A DNA stretch of 64,000 bases, from the NCBI GenBank assembly GCA_002382975.1, contig DFTB01000008.1, positions 24,684 to 88,683 on the forward strand, given 5' to 3'. Positions within the stretch are counted from its first letter, which is position 1, and each line of letters opens with the position of its first letter. A program made the translations under genes and the position numbers. Below, piece by piece: positions 9,974 to 19,402 of the stretch. The notes under the pieces were generated by a model. It made no database searches, was not told the DNA's origin, and saw only the letters and a list, made by a program, of their open reading frames with translations. This DNA is from Fibrobacter sp. UBA4223. Its GTDB lineage: Bacteria; Fibrobacterota; Fibrobacteria; Fibrobacterales; Fibrobacteraceae.

Positions 9974-11773
9974 TTAATTATCGGTTTCCTGACTGCCTTC
10001 GATAATCCACTTACACAGTTCCAAGATTCCCTCGTAGTCAGGCAGGCTTTTGATGAAGTCCGGCGACTTGCTCCGTTCCACAAATCCGTTCCAGGCGCCT
10101 TCGTTTTTTGCCTTGATTCCCAGATGCTCTTCGATAGCGCCGTGGGTCCACACCCAGATTCCCTGACTCCGGAGTTTAGCGTGAATACTCTTGATAGGCC
10201 GCTCCGCCTCGGGCATGGACGCCATCATGGAATAGGCCATAGAGGCACTGATATTGCTGTGCTTACTCACGGGGAGGCCGTTGTTCAGCCGCAGGTGATG
10301 GTGGAACGCCAGTTCCCTGAAAAGGTTCCTGCAGAATTTCACATCGGGATCGTTTGCTTCCAAGAAACCGTCCCGGGTAGCTGTGGTAAAGGCATAGTCC
10401 AAATCCACAATAGCCCGTACCGGCATGTCCATGGCATTCAGCACCTGCATACTCTTGCGAGTGTTACTCACGCCTCCCTGACGCACCAAGGCACACTTGA
10501 TGAGGGCAAAAGATTTCCCGGTAATGCGTTCAAACAGGGCCGGCAGCACCCGCCATTCTGTCTTGCCTTCGGTCAGCAACACATAGTCCGCAAACAGGAG
10601 CTCGTTACTGTTGCTCAAGCTGAACAGCATCTGCAGTTGGCTGGGAGCATCTTGCACCACCTGATGCACCGCATCTTCGATTCGCTTGCGCATGAAGGTG
10701 CCCCGTTCCTTGTTCTTGCGGATCAGGAGGGAAGTACTCACGTCTTCGCTGGTCACCATCTGAGCGCTGTGGGTGGCGAACACAATCTGGTAACCTTCGT
10801 TGGAGAGATTTTTCAGGGCCACACGCACCAGTTCTACCGCCTGGGGATGCAGGAACAGTTCCGGAGAATCTATCAGGAGCATTGTCCGGCTCAGGTAGTG
10901 GTTGTTGTGGTGCTTCTTGATTTCGGAAAGGTAACGGACCAGGGCCATCTGGATGGCACGTTGGCTTCCTGCTCCCATGCGGTTGATGTCGCGTTCAAAT
11001 CCGTCATCCTCGTCGATGACCTTCAGGCTTGCCGTTTTCAAGAAGGTCTCCAGTGTGGGAATGGGAATATCCAGTTCCACTCGCACGCTGGGGAATAGCG
11101 GCTGCAATTTCTCGTTGACTTCCCGGTCGAAGGACTTGATTTCTGCGGCCTGGTTTTCGCCACCTGGTGAAAGCAGGTCGTTGAACTTTCCCAAAATGTC
11201 GTTAAACTCACCACCAAAACGCCGTTCCAGGGGCTTAAAAATTTCATGAAGCAGTTTGGTAAAGGCCTTGTTTCCTTCGAAATCCCAGATGGCGATAGGT
11301 TCCGGGAACATGCGCTTAAAGGCATGCTTGAAATCGTCACCCACCCGCATCCAACCCTTGCGGCTTCCGTTCTGTCGTTGCGGGGGTACCAACGCCCACA
11401 GTTCAACGTTCTCCGGAGGTATTCCCGGTACCCGCTGAATTTTTTTCACCCGCAAACTTTCGCCGTTCAGGAACGGCACAATCTCTTTAGCCTTCTCTTC
11501 CCCCAGACGGCTCAATACTGTTTCCGAGATGCCCTGAAAAAGACCTTCCACCTCCACCGGTTCGTTACTGTCGTCAAAATAAGAGACATCTAGCGAAAAA
11601 GGGGATAGCAGCCACCGGATTCCCATAAGGATATTGGTCTTACCGGCATTGTTGTAGCCTATCAGGGCGGTCATGTTGTTCAGGGGAAACGTTTGCTTGT
11701 GGATAGACCGCAGGTTGCAAATCGTAATCTCAGATAATCTTAACGGCTGGGGCTGCATATCCTGAATATACAT
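9974..11773 (-). CDS. OLD-family-like ATPase with C-terminal TOPRIM nuclease domain
   Basis: A protein of about 599 residues with an SMC/RecF-like ATPase followed by TOPRIM. Walker A is A-L-I-G-Y-N-N-A-G-K-T-N near residue 40. The signature-like N-R-M-G-A-G-S-Q-R-A-I-Q is near 270, Walker B is M-L-L-I-D-S-P-E-L-F-L-H-P, and a switch His sits in F-A-T-H-S-A-Q-M. TOPRIM follows, with V-L-L-T-E-G-K-T-E and I-V-D-L-D-Y. This is the layout of single-gene (class 1-like) OLD nucleases, some of which act in phage defence; no helicase partner is adjacent. The start is the ATG at 11773 or 11758; an in-frame TTG at 11785 is less likely. Confidence 0.8.
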   Translation of the reverse strand: MYIQDMQPQPLRLSEITICNLRSIHKQTFPLNNMTALIGYNNAGKTNILMGIRWLLSPFSLDVSYFDDSNEPVEVEGLFQGISETVLSRLGEEKAKEIVPFLNGESLRVKKIQRVPGIPPENVELWALVPPQRQNGSRKGWMRVGDDFKHAFKRMFPEPIAIWDFEGNKAFTKLLHEIFKPLERRFGGEFNDILGKFNDLLSPGGENQAAEIKSFDREVNEKLQPLFPSVRVELDIPIPTLETFLKTASLKVIDEDDGFERDINRMGAGSQRAIQMALVRYLSEIKKHHNNHYLSRTMLLIDSPELFLHPQAVELVRVALKNLSNEGYQIVFATHSAQMVTSEDVSTSLLIRKNKERGTFMRKRIEDAVHQVVQDAPSQLQMLFSLSNSNELLFADYVLLTEGKTEWRVLPALFERITGKSFALIKCALVRQGGVSNTRKSMQVLNAMDMPVRAIVDLDYAFTTATRDGFLEANDPDVKFCRNLFRELAFHHHLRLNNGLPVSKHSNISASMAYSMMASMPEAERPIKSIHAKLRSQGIWVWTHGAIEEHLGIKAKNEGAWNGFVERSKSPDFIKSLPDYEGILELCKWIIEGSQETDN

Positions 11774-11804
11774 TATTAGGGGCAAAAAATTCTACATTCT
11801 AGAT

Positions 11805-12248
11805 ATGATTTGTCCATTCTGTAAGAACGACAACGACAAGGTGGTCGATAGCCGCGTCAGCGGCGACTCCATCCGCCGTCGTCGGGAATGTACCGCCTGC
11901 GGTCGTCGTTTTACCACCCGGGAATACATCGAAATCCAACCGCTTATCGTGGTCAAGCGTAACGGCGACCGGGAACCCTTCCAGCGGGAAAAGCTCCTGG
12001 CCGGTATCGCCAACTCCTGCAAAAAGCGTCCGGTAACCCAGGCCGCCATCGAAGAAATCGCTTCCACCATCGAAAACAACCTGATTTCCAACGACAATCT
12101 GGAAGTGACCTACGACCAGATCGGCAACCTGGTCATGCAGGAACTAAAGAAACTGGACCCGGTGGCCTATGTCCGGTTCGCTTCCGTCTATCGCGAGTTC
12201 AAGGAAGTCGGCGAATTCGTGGACCAGATCAAGACCCTGGACAAGTAA
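11805..12248 (+). CDS. nrdR: Transcriptional repressor NrdR
   Basis: A 147-residue zinc-ribbon/ATP-cone repressor of ribonucleotide reductase genes. The four-Cys ribbon is C-P-F-C...C-T-A-C-G, followed by R-R-F-T-T-R-E-Y-I-E. The ATP-cone begins V-V-K-R-N-G-D-R-E-P-F. No nrd gene is in the window, so its targets are elsewhere. A TACATT box at 11793-11798 ends six bases before the ATG and there is no SD, so the mRNA may be leaderless. Confidence 0.96.
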   Translation: MICPFCKNDNDKVVDSRVSGDSIRRRRECTACGRRFTTREYIEIQPLIVVKRNGDREPFQREKLLAGIANSCKKRPVTQAAIEEIASTIENNLISNDNLEVTYDQIGNLVMQELKKLDPVAYVRFASVYREFKEVGEFVDQIKTLDK

Positions 12249-12258
12249 CAAATTCGCA

Positions 12259-12290
12259 CAAAAAAAAGCCTCGCTTAAGCGGGGCTTTCT
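12259..12290 (-). terminator. Terminator of tRNA-Val, overlapping the nrdR 3' side
   Basis: A 10-bp stem (AAAGCCTCGC with GCGGGGCTTT, loop TTAA) has its run of eight T on the minus strand, so it mainly serves the tRNA. It can also stop nrdR transcripts weakly. Confidence 0.85.
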
Positions 12291-12292
12291 CG

Positions 12293-12366
<74 letters not shown>

Positions 12367-12380
12367 AATAAGGTAGCCCA

Positions 12381-12409
12381 ATAGTAGAAACTTGCCCCCC
12401 TTTTGTCAA
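12381..12409 (-). promoter_or_regulatory. Promoter of tRNA-Val
   Basis: On the minus strand, TTGACA, a 17-base spacer and TACTAT end about 14 bases ahead of the mature tRNA 5' end. This is close to a textbook sigma-70 promoter. Confidence 0.85.
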
Positions 12410-12412
12410 GGG

Positions 12413-12913
12413 TCAGCGGGCATCCGGGTCTACCCAATAGCGTAAACGGCCCGTAATGTGCAAATTGGGCAAGGTGTCGATACATTTTCCGGAACGGCAG
12501 TCCGGGGTGTACAAGTCCAGGGTGGCGGTCCAGGTGGAGTCGTCCTTCTGGTCGAACCGCACAATGCTGCTGTCGGCCAAAATGGGCGCCTGGGTCAGGG
12601 AGCCGTAGTTGAACCAGGAGTACTGCTGCACCACCGGGTTGTCGCCCAAAACGGGCCTGTTCACCATAATGGAAAATTGGTCTCCCCGTTTACTCTCTTT
12701 GGCCCTGGTCTTCACGAGAAAATACCTGTGGCTGTTCTTGATAAAGGGCACTTCCACGTCGGATTCCGCCAGTTCGATGGTCCGTTCGTCTTCGTCGTTG
12801 ATCCTGTACTTCAGGTAGCCACCGCCATCCACCTCCCAGCCTTCGTTAATATCTCCGCAGGCCATCAACAGAACGGCGGCGGCAAGGCAGGTTTTCAGGC
12901 GGAAAGGAATCAT
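12413..12913 (-). CDS. Small predicted lipoprotein of unknown function
   Basis: A 166-residue protein with a short lipoprotein signal (lipobox L-L-M-A-C, Cys at residue 19). The mature part is beta-rich and acidic and shows no domain I recognise. It contains one Cys pair (C-R-S-G-K-C) near residue 140. The start is divergent from a phosphopantetheinyl transferase with 30 bases between. On this strand a TAGTTT box ends six bases before the ATG, like other putative leaderless genes here. Confidence 0.75.
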   Translation of the reverse strand: MIPFRLKTCLAAAVLLMACGDINEGWEVDGGGYLKYRINDEDERTIELAESDVEVPFIKNSHRYFLVKTRAKESKRGDQFSIMVNRPVLGDNPVVQQYSWFNYGSLTQAPILADSSIVRFDQKDDSTWTATLDLYTPDCRSGKCIDTLPNLHITGRLRYWVDPDAR

Positions 12914-12943
12914 GCCCCTAAACTAGAAAATTATCTTTGGGCT

Positions 12944-13507
12944 ATGGAAGGTGAGTGGCAAACAGTTTCTACGCTGAACGGTACGGTCTATCTGGCGGTT
13001 GTCCCGAAGGCCAATCACAGGGAGCATATTTTCGAAAAGCTCTCCCTGGCTCTTGGCTGTCCCATTACCGCACAGGACCTAAAAACCAGGCCCGGTTCCA
13101 CGCGACCCGAATTTCCGGAGCTTTCTGTTGATGCCAACTGGACTCACTCCAAGGACGTCTGCGTGCTGGCCTATTCCAGGGATTGCCGCGTCGGCATAGA
13201 CCTGGAATTCCATTCCAGGAACCGGCTCAAACTTGCGGACCGTTTCTATTCCGACGAAGAAGTTAAGAGAATCCACCAGATTGAACAGACCGAAGGCGAA
13301 AGTGCCGCCATCCGGCTTTTTTACACCCTCTGGTGTCGCAAAGAGGCCTTTTTCAAGTGCTTCGGCGGAGACTTTTTCGAAGGAACACTACGCAGGCCCC
13401 TTCTCGAGACCCGCATAGAAAACGTTCAACTGATGGACTTAAATCCGACATCGCTCGGCATCCAGGGCGAATGCTCCCTGTGCCTTGCCACCATGTCTTT
13501 GGGCTAG
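12944..13507 (+). CDS. 4'-phosphopantetheinyl transferase (Sfp/AcpT-like)
   Basis: A protein of about 187 residues that would move the phosphopantetheine arm of CoA onto a carrier protein. The family motifs are G-I-D-L-E-F-H (magnesium-binding Asp/Glu) and W-C-R-K-E-A-F-F-K-C. The start at 12944 begins M-E-G-E-W-Q. A longer frame from 12458 runs antisense through the neighbouring lipoprotein gene and is rejected. TATCTTTG at 12932-12939 ends its TATCTT core six bases before the ATG. No polyketide or NRPS genes are nearby, so the substrate could be a fatty-acid ACP or an arylpolyene-type ACP. Confidence 0.85.
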   Translation: MEGEWQTVSTLNGTVYLAVVPKANHREHIFEKLSLALGCPITAQDLKTRPGSTRPEFPELSVDANWTHSKDVCVLAYSRDCRVGIDLEFHSRNRLKLADRFYSDEEVKRIHQIEQTEGESAAIRLFYTLWCRKEAFFKCFGGDFFEGTLRRPLLETRIENVQLMDLNPTSLGIQGECSLCLATMSLG

Positions 13508-13941
13508 TTCTTTACTTCGCCGTCAGGAGCGTTCCCATTCCCGTGGGGCACTTCCAGGGCGTACAGGGGCAGGGCCACATATTCTTCGTCGTCAATAATC
13601 AGGCGAATCATGTACTTGTCGGGCCGCTCTATCTTCAGGCGCTGCATGTTCAGAATCAGGTTCATGGCCGCCGTGTCAAATCCCTTTGCCACAGGCTCAA
13701 AAGAAACGTTTGATTCCATTCCCGGGACAATGGGGTGTCCACACACGTCCTCGATAGAAAGCACCAGCTTGTGCACTCCGGCTTCGGAGCGCTGGTAACG
13801 GATACGGAAGGCCGCCGCACACTGGGGAATCACCAGCGGGAACTGTGAAAAGATTCTGTCAAAAGAACCGAGAATGTTCAGGCGGCCGCCGGCCCCGTTG
13901 GCTGTAGCCGCGTCGCAAATAGAAGCAATTTCAACAATCAT
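13504..13941 (-). CDS. Conserved hypothetical protein (DUF6941-like)
   Basis: A 145-residue protein beginning M-I-V-E-I-A-S-I-C-D-A-A-T and continuing G-G-R-L-N-I-L-G-S-F-D. This opening resembles small bacterial proteins of unknown function usually annotated DUF6941. I see no signal peptide, membrane segment or catalytic motif. It is probably a beta-sandwich protein. Its stop codon overlaps the stop of the convergent transferase gene by four bases. It starts four bases after the giant lipoprotein gene ends, so it does not depend on that gene's leader. Confidence 0.65.
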   Translation of the reverse strand: MIVEIASICDAATANGAGGRLNILGSFDRIFSQFPLVIPQCAAAFRIRYQRSEAGVHKLVLSIEDVCGHPIVPGMESNVSFEPVAKGFDTAAMNLILNMQRLKIERPDKYMIRLIIDDEEYVALPLYALEVPHGNGNAPDGEVKN

Positions 13942-13944
13942 AAA

Positions 13945-16900
13945 TTATGGTTTTGTATTGATGGTCCAGTTTCCAGAAATGTTTTTCATGAATATGGGTC
14001 CATTGTTCTGGCTTGCGGCTCCAGCATTTGGCCATGCAATCATGGAGATGTAGACCATGCCGTTGTTCGCCACCGCTATGTTGGGCGCAAATCCGTAGAG
14101 GTTGTAGCCGTGGCTACTGTAGAAGGGTCCCTTGAAATAAGGGAGCTGGTTCTCGCCATAGGGCCTCCATTGGGAGCCGTCATAGAAATAGGCGTGGCAG
14201 TGTGACAGGCCTCGTCCATTGTCATCGATGATAGCGTAGATTTTCCCGTTTCGTGCCGTCACCCTAATGTTGGAGGGGAGCATGCCTTCTTGCAGGTTCC
14301 GCTCGGCAGTCCAGTTCAGGTTACTTCCCGAAAGAGTTCCCTTCTTTACGTAGGGGCCCGCCACGCCCACTACGGAGGAGCGGTTGAGGTATCCCATATA
14401 TACGGTCGAGCCTTCCGTAGCAAGGCTTATGCCGGTCATTTCCCTGCTTATCAGGGTTTCGCTCTTTGCAACATTGTAATTGGTGGTGTTGCCGTTGTAA
14501 ATGGCATAATAGGTGTTGTACCAGGAGGTATTGTCCGTAAAGGTGGTGAGCAATACTCCATCGCTAGAGAACACCGCATTTACTTCCCTCGACGCCTTGC
14601 TTGTGGATATCTGCTTGCTTTCCCAGGCATTATTTTTCCAGTAGCTAAAGTAGGGATAGTTGCTCTTGACATAGGCCACCACCGGGTCCCCGGAGGTGGG
14701 GTGGCATGTCAAGTTCACGGACGTAACCGAAGTCATGGAACTGCCAAAGGCTGCCCAGGCAGATGTTCCGGAACTGGACTTGTATATGTTCAAGACGTTT
14801 CCGCTGGTAAGAACCGCCAGGAACAGGTCGGTTCCATTGCTTGCCATTCTCAACGCCGTAATGGAGTCGTCGACACTGATGGCGGAGGTGTTCAAATTAG
14901 TCCAGCTGGAACCGTTGTAATTGCGGGATACTACCGTTTTGGCGGCAGTCAGGTAAACGACGGAAAGGTTGTTGCCGACCGTAGCGATGGCTGGGGGTGT
15001 ACGGACCGTAGTTTTTTCAAGCACGGTGTCATTCGCAGCGGCTAGGTTCTTCCACGCCCTGTGAACATAGACGGTACGGCAGGTGGTTTCCGCCTGGTGC
15101 CGTTTCATGAACATCTCGTCTGCATTGGCCTTGGTGCTGTCCCTAAAGTCCAGGCACACCGTAAAGGAACCTTCGGTGGTGGGCCTCCTAAAGGCATCGT
15201 TGAACTGGGCCATGCTGGTATCTATCGCTCCGGTGTTGCTTCCTCGGTAGAATCCCGCACCCACATTACTGAACTGCCAGTAGTAATCCCTGGAATTTTC
15301 ATCACCGATGGTTCCAATGACCGACTGGGCTCCGCCCCATTCCGGAGAATAGTAGTATAGCGCTTCTCCGCTCTGGGCCTCGTCGCCGCTCCAGGGGTAA
15401 ATGGTATCGACGGCAGTGATTTTTCCCACGGGCAGGTCGTTTTCCGCCGTCAAAACTTTCACATGGGATGTATCGCGGAACACGGCCTTGGTCGACTTTT
15501 CTTCGGCGGACACCACGCAGTACAAGTCCCTTCCTTCGGCACTCAGTGTTTCCCGGTAATCGTAGAATCTTTCACCGTTTTTGTAGTAGTCCAGTTTCCT
15601 GAGACTTTCGGCGGCCTGCTTGGTATCGTTGTAGAAACACTGCCAACTGTACCAGTTGATTCCCTGCCATACGTTGTTTATGGTGGCGTTCAAGAAGAAA
15701 ACATCACCCTGTACGGCGTAAATTTGTGTCTCGGCAACGGAAATGACGGGTTGTTCCGTAGAGTAGGTTAGTGTCATTGTATCGGTGGCAATATTCCCGT
15801 CATCATCGGTAGCCCTGGCGACACAATAATATTTTACTGAGGCAGAAGGCGCTTTCCACGTGGTGTCGTAAGTAGATACGGTCTTCCAGTTGTTGTTGAT
15901 ATCCGTAGCGTTTGCACCACAGCTCCATTCCCGCTTGGCAATGTAGCCCCAGGAGCCTTCGTAACTATCGGAGGCCGTTGCATTCAGGATGATGTCAAAA
16001 CCAGCACGGATAGTTCCCGTCTTGCGAGCGACTGTCACCGTGGGTGGAGCCAGTTCCACGGTGAACCGTGTTGTATCCCTTGCGGTAAGGCCGTCATCAT
16101 CGGAGACCTGTACAATACATAGGTAATTGTTTTGCGGAGTATTAGGCAAGGTCACCAGATAGGTGTTCTTGCCCGTGTTGGTCAACTTGCCCAATATATT
16201 GGAATCGCTGTTAGGGCCGCAGCCCCACTCGTAAGAAACAATTCTTCCGGGAAGCGTCGCTTCAGAGGAATCCTTGGCGTTGGCGTACAAGGTCAATGTA
16301 TCCTTGATGGTCCTGGTATAGGACTCGTTCAACGTGACCGAGGGGGGCGCTCGGAAAACTTTATAGGTTACCGTGTCTAACGAATAAAGGGTCGCGGCAC
16401 TTGCCGCCAAGTCCTTTTCGTCTTCATCGACAGCTCGCATAACGCAGTAGTAGTTCCCTGCCGTTTCCGGCATAACGACGCTGGGAGTTTCTCCTTTACG
16501 TCCTTGCCAAGAACTGCTCCAGTTGGACACCTTCAGGTTGTTCAGGTTGCCACCACAGACATAGTCCACATAGATAGTCCCTCCAAGGGTATTGCTGGCC
16601 GTATATTTCAGCTGCTCCTGGTCCTTGATGGTAACGTTCTTGTTGTGAATATTGAGGCGGATTACCGGAATATCCTTGATGACATTGAAGCGGAGCGTAT
16701 CGTAGCCGACCTGGTTGTCGTCATCGGTAGCCCTGACGACGCACTTGTAGTTTGTCGACTCGGTATTGGGCAACTGGACTTCCATGGAATCGGTCACTTC
16801 TTTTTTTGCCGGGGATATGGCCGTGGCGTTAAAGGAACCGCTGCCGCATTTCCAGGCGACCTCCTTGACTGTCCCGTACTTGTCCTTGGCTGTATATTCA

Positions 16901-19308
16901 AACTTATATTTGGCATTGACCTTTCTAGAAATGACTCCGTCATTGTCGTCTACCTTGATGGAAGGCGGGTCAGTGATAACATTTACCTGCAATGTGTCGG
17001 TTGCAGTTTTGCCATCGTTGTTGGTCACTTTCGCGATAATCCTTTTCACACCGGCCGTGATCCAGGATTTTGTGGGCGTAAGGCTGTTTTCGGTAAAGCA
17101 GTTGTTGGTCGTTGTGCCGCCTTCAATGCAAATCCATATCAATGTATGGTTATTTGTTCCGTCGAGGTTGTTGCCTATGGCAGTAGTGGATAAGGTGATT
17201 ACATCGTTCAAGGTGATTGTCGTATCGTAGGCGGGGGCGTCGATATTGACCATGGGCCCGCTGCTATAAAAACCAAACCTAACGACGTTGGAAACGGCTC
17301 CGTTATCAGCAATGGCCTGCATGGTGTAGCGGGTGTTGGCCTCAGCTTTCGGAAAATCGCTTTTTTGCAGTTGTATCTGGGCGGCCCCTTCAGAAACGGA
17401 ACTTGTTCGCGGGGTATCTTCCGGGACATTGGTTTTCCAGGTCACCTTGGTGACCGGGGGGTTGGCTCCCGCCACATTGGCCTTGAAGATAAGCTTTGTC
17501 GCTTCCCCGACCATAGCAGAGCTGGCGTCGTTTACGGTAAGGCCAATGTTTGTAGCGGCCACCACGAAGGCGATAGTAGTGTCGGAGTGGTAACCGGCAC
17601 TGTCGGTTGCGGTAATTTTGAAGCTGTAATTTCCGTCGGGCAGACTAGCCAGGTCAATGCTCCAGGCGTAGCTACTCAAGTTGGAAAACTTACATTTGTC
17701 ATTTTTCGTGCCGCAGGTATCCTTGCCGAGCAGGGCTACGGCAGTCTTTACTTGTGAACCATAGTCGCTGAAACGGCCCGACACGGTAAACGCACGCACA
17801 GAAACAGTGTCTTCAAAACCCTTGATGTTATAAATGCGTGGCGGGGCCGGGTCTTTCAGCAAAATAAGAGGCAGCTCTTTCTCGTCACCTGCATTGATGT
17901 TTGGAGTCCTGGTGGTAACCTTTATAAAGCCCCGGCCAGTTTCATCGGAGGCGGTCAGTTTGAACGTTCCGGCAGGCAGGTCAGACACCCTGAATTCTCC
18001 CTTGGCGTTGGTGCTAGCGGTATAAATGTTACTAGTGTCGGCTGAATTGACCAAGGTTATCTTGATTCCAGAGTGGACGGACAGACCCTCGAACTTGGCG
18101 GTTCCTATAAAGTCACAAGTAGACTTGCTTGGACCCAGGTAAAAATAACGCGGTCGCTTACCCTTGCTGGTCTTGATTTTTTCGGCAACCACGGTATCGT
18201 AGCCATCGGTCACCCACACGTCCCAAGAGAAATACCTGCCCGTAAAGCCCAATTTTTTCAGTTCATTCTCTCCGTTTTCAATAACAGCAAAACTTGTGGA
18301 AGTACTGTTCTTTAGCACCAAGTCGTAAACATTAGACAGGTTCAGATCGCTTTCCTGGTTGTCCGGTGTGGGAGCTACACGAACATAGTACCTCAATTGC
18401 TCTTCGTTATCCCTGTCGTGTCCCTCATAGAACAATCGGAAGGCCTCCACCGTATCACTTATCCTCTGTTGGTCGTCCGGGCCCAAGATTTTGATAGTGG
18501 GCAACTGGTTGAAATGCAAGAAAGCACTGTCCTTCGTGGTATTCTTGTCGTCGTCAGTGACAATAATGTAAATCTTCTGATTTCCAAGGCTGTCCGTAAG
18601 GGTTGAATCGTAGGGAATCGTGATTGTCAGGCTATCCGAGGTTTCACTCTTGGTATATTTCCAGTCCTTCGCCTCGCGTTTACCCGCCGCATCCAAATCA
18701 ACCTTGAAAGAGGTTATCGTACCAAATGAATCTAGCGCCAACACAGGGAACGTGATAGGACTTTTGGCCCTGGTCCACAGGGTGTCTTTAGGAATGCCCA
18801 AGTAGGGCGGTGTGTTGATGACCCTGATATACTGATCGCTACCGGCGGTATCTGTTGCGCTATTTCCGTCAACGGCCACGAACAGGGGGGAATAGACTCC
18901 CTCTTTCATGTAGACCCAGGATTGGGGGGTGGCGTTATGGCCCGTTATTAGGGCCTTTTTCATCTTGTCTTTTCCCTTGCCGGTTGTGTCTTTTACAAGG
19001 CTGTCCAAAATCCACTGATACAGATATATCTTGTCGGAATTGTAGCGCAGGAACCCCATCATATGAACGGTGTCGCCTATGGTGACCGTAACAGTATCAT
19101 TTACGATGACAGAATCTGGGTTAGGCAGGTTGATAATGGAATCAGCAAAAGCATCAGGATTTTCAAAGGGAGTCTTATAGATAAACACTACGGAATGGTT
19201 ATTCCGCAAATTCACATTTTCCTTGATGGAAGACTCTCTGGAACAATTCACCAGAGCCATCGTACACAAGATCAACCCAAACAATAAAAACAAAGTTTTT
19301 AACCGCAT
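13945..19308 (-). CDS. Giant modular lipoprotein with Ig/PKD-like Cys-pair repeats
   Basis: A 1787-residue predicted surface lipoprotein (lipobox A-L-V-N-C, Cys near residue 22). Several Ig/cadherin-like segments come first. A carboxypeptidase-regulatory-like beta-sandwich follows at about residues 400-480 (Y-T-A-S-T-N-A-K-G-E-F-R-V). Six ~100-residue modules come next, with paired cysteines in W-x-C and Y-x-C-x-V-x-A-T-D-D-D-G contexts; the first Cys falls near residues 726, 819, 917, 1030, 1131 and 1222. The last ~360 residues, from about 1423, look like a beta-propeller or BNR-like region. An AGAGGA SD and a TATTAT -10 precede the ATG. An adhesive or glycan-binding role is inference. Confidence 0.8.
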   Translation of the reverse strand: MRLKTLFLLFGLILCTMALVNCSRESSIKENVNLRNNHSVVFIYKTPFENPDAFADSIINLPNPDSVIVNDTVTVTIGDTVHMMGFLRYNSDKIYLYQWILDSLVKDTTGKGKDKMKKALITGHNATPQSWVYMKEGVYSPLFVAVDGNSATDTAGSDQYIRVINTPPYLGIPKDTLWTRAKSPITFPVLALDSFGTITSFKVDLDAAGKREAKDWKYTKSETSDSLTITIPYDSTLTDSLGNQKIYIIVTDDDKNTTKDSAFLHFNQLPTIKILGPDDQQRISDTVEAFRLFYEGHDRDNEEQLRYYVRVAPTPDNQESDLNLSNVYDLVLKNSTSTSFAVIENGENELKKLGFTGRYFSWDVWVTDGYDTVVAEKIKTSKGKRPRYFYLGPSKSTCDFIGTAKFEGLSVHSGIKITLVNSADTSNIYTASTNAKGEFRVSDLPAGTFKLTASDETGRGFIKVTTRTPNINAGDEKELPLILLKDPAPPRIYNIKGFEDTVSVRAFTVSGRFSDYGSQVKTAVALLGKDTCGTKNDKCKFSNLSSYAWSIDLASLPDGNYSFKITATDSAGYHSDTTIAFVVAATNIGLTVNDASSAMVGEATKLIFKANVAGANPPVTKVTWKTNVPEDTPRTSSVSEGAAQIQLQKSDFPKAEANTRYTMQAIADNGAVSNVVRFGFYSSGPMVNIDAPAYDTTITLNDVITLSTTAIGNNLDGTNNHTLIWICIEGGTTTNNCFTENSLTPTKSWITAGVKRIIAKVTNNDGKTATDTLQVNVITDPPSIKVDDNDGVISRKVNAKYKFEYTAKDKYGTVKEVAWKCGSGSFNATAISPAKKEVTDSMEVQLPNTESTNYKCVVRATDDDNQVGYDTLRFNVIKDIPVIRLNIHNKNVTIKDQEQLKYTASNTLGGTIYVDYVCGGNLNNLKVSNWSSSWQGRKGETPSVVMPETAGNYYCVMRAVDEDEKDLAASAATLYSLDTVTYKVFRAPPSVTLNESYTRTIKDTLTLYANAKDSSEATLPGRIVSYEWGCGPNSDSNILGKLTNTGKNTYLVTLPNTPQNNYLCIVQVSDDDGLTARDTTRFTVELAPPTVTVARKTGTIRAGFDIILNATASDSYEGSWGYIAKREWSCGANATDINNNWKTVSTYDTTWKAPSASVKYYCVARATDDDGNIATDTMTLTYSTEQPVISVAETQIYAVQGDVFFLNATINNVWQGINWYSWQCFYNDTKQAAESLRKLDYYKNGERFYDYRETLSAEGRDLYCVVSAEEKSTKAVFRDTSHVKVLTAENDLPVGKITAVDTIYPWSGDEAQSGEALYYYSPEWGGAQSVIGTIGDENSRDYYWQFSNVGAGFYRGSNTGAIDTSMAQFNDAFRRPTTEGSFTVCLDFRDSTKANADEMFMKRHQAETTCRTVYVHRAWKNLAAANDTVLEKTTVRTPPAIATVGNNLSVVYLTAAKTVVSRNYNGSSWTNLNTSAISVDDSITALRMASNGTDLFLAVLTSGNVLNIYKSSSGTSAWAAFGSSMTSVTSVNLTCHPTSGDPVVAYVKSNYPYFSYWKNNAWESKQISTSKASREVNAVFSSDGVLLTTFTDNTSWYNTYYAIYNGNTTNYNVAKSETLISREMTGISLATEGSTVYMGYLNRSSVVGVAGPYVKKGTLSGSNLNWTAERNLQEGMLPSNIRVTARNGKIYAIIDDNGRGLSHCHAYFYDGSQWRPYGENQLPYFKGPFYSSHGYNLYGFAPNIAVANNGMVYISMIAWPNAGAASQNNGPIFMKNISGNWTINTKP

Positions 19309-19402
19309 TATTCAATCCTCTATAATACGCTCTTCACGATATAAATTTATCTTTTTTTACGAAAAAGGGGTAATGGCGCCCTACTGATTTTTGGGAGTTT
19401 TT

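Noticed and set aside
12458..12943. An N-terminal extension of the phosphopantetheinyl transferase
   Set aside because: The extra 162 residues are antisense to a lipoprotein gene. A TAnnTT box and the family N terminus support 12944.
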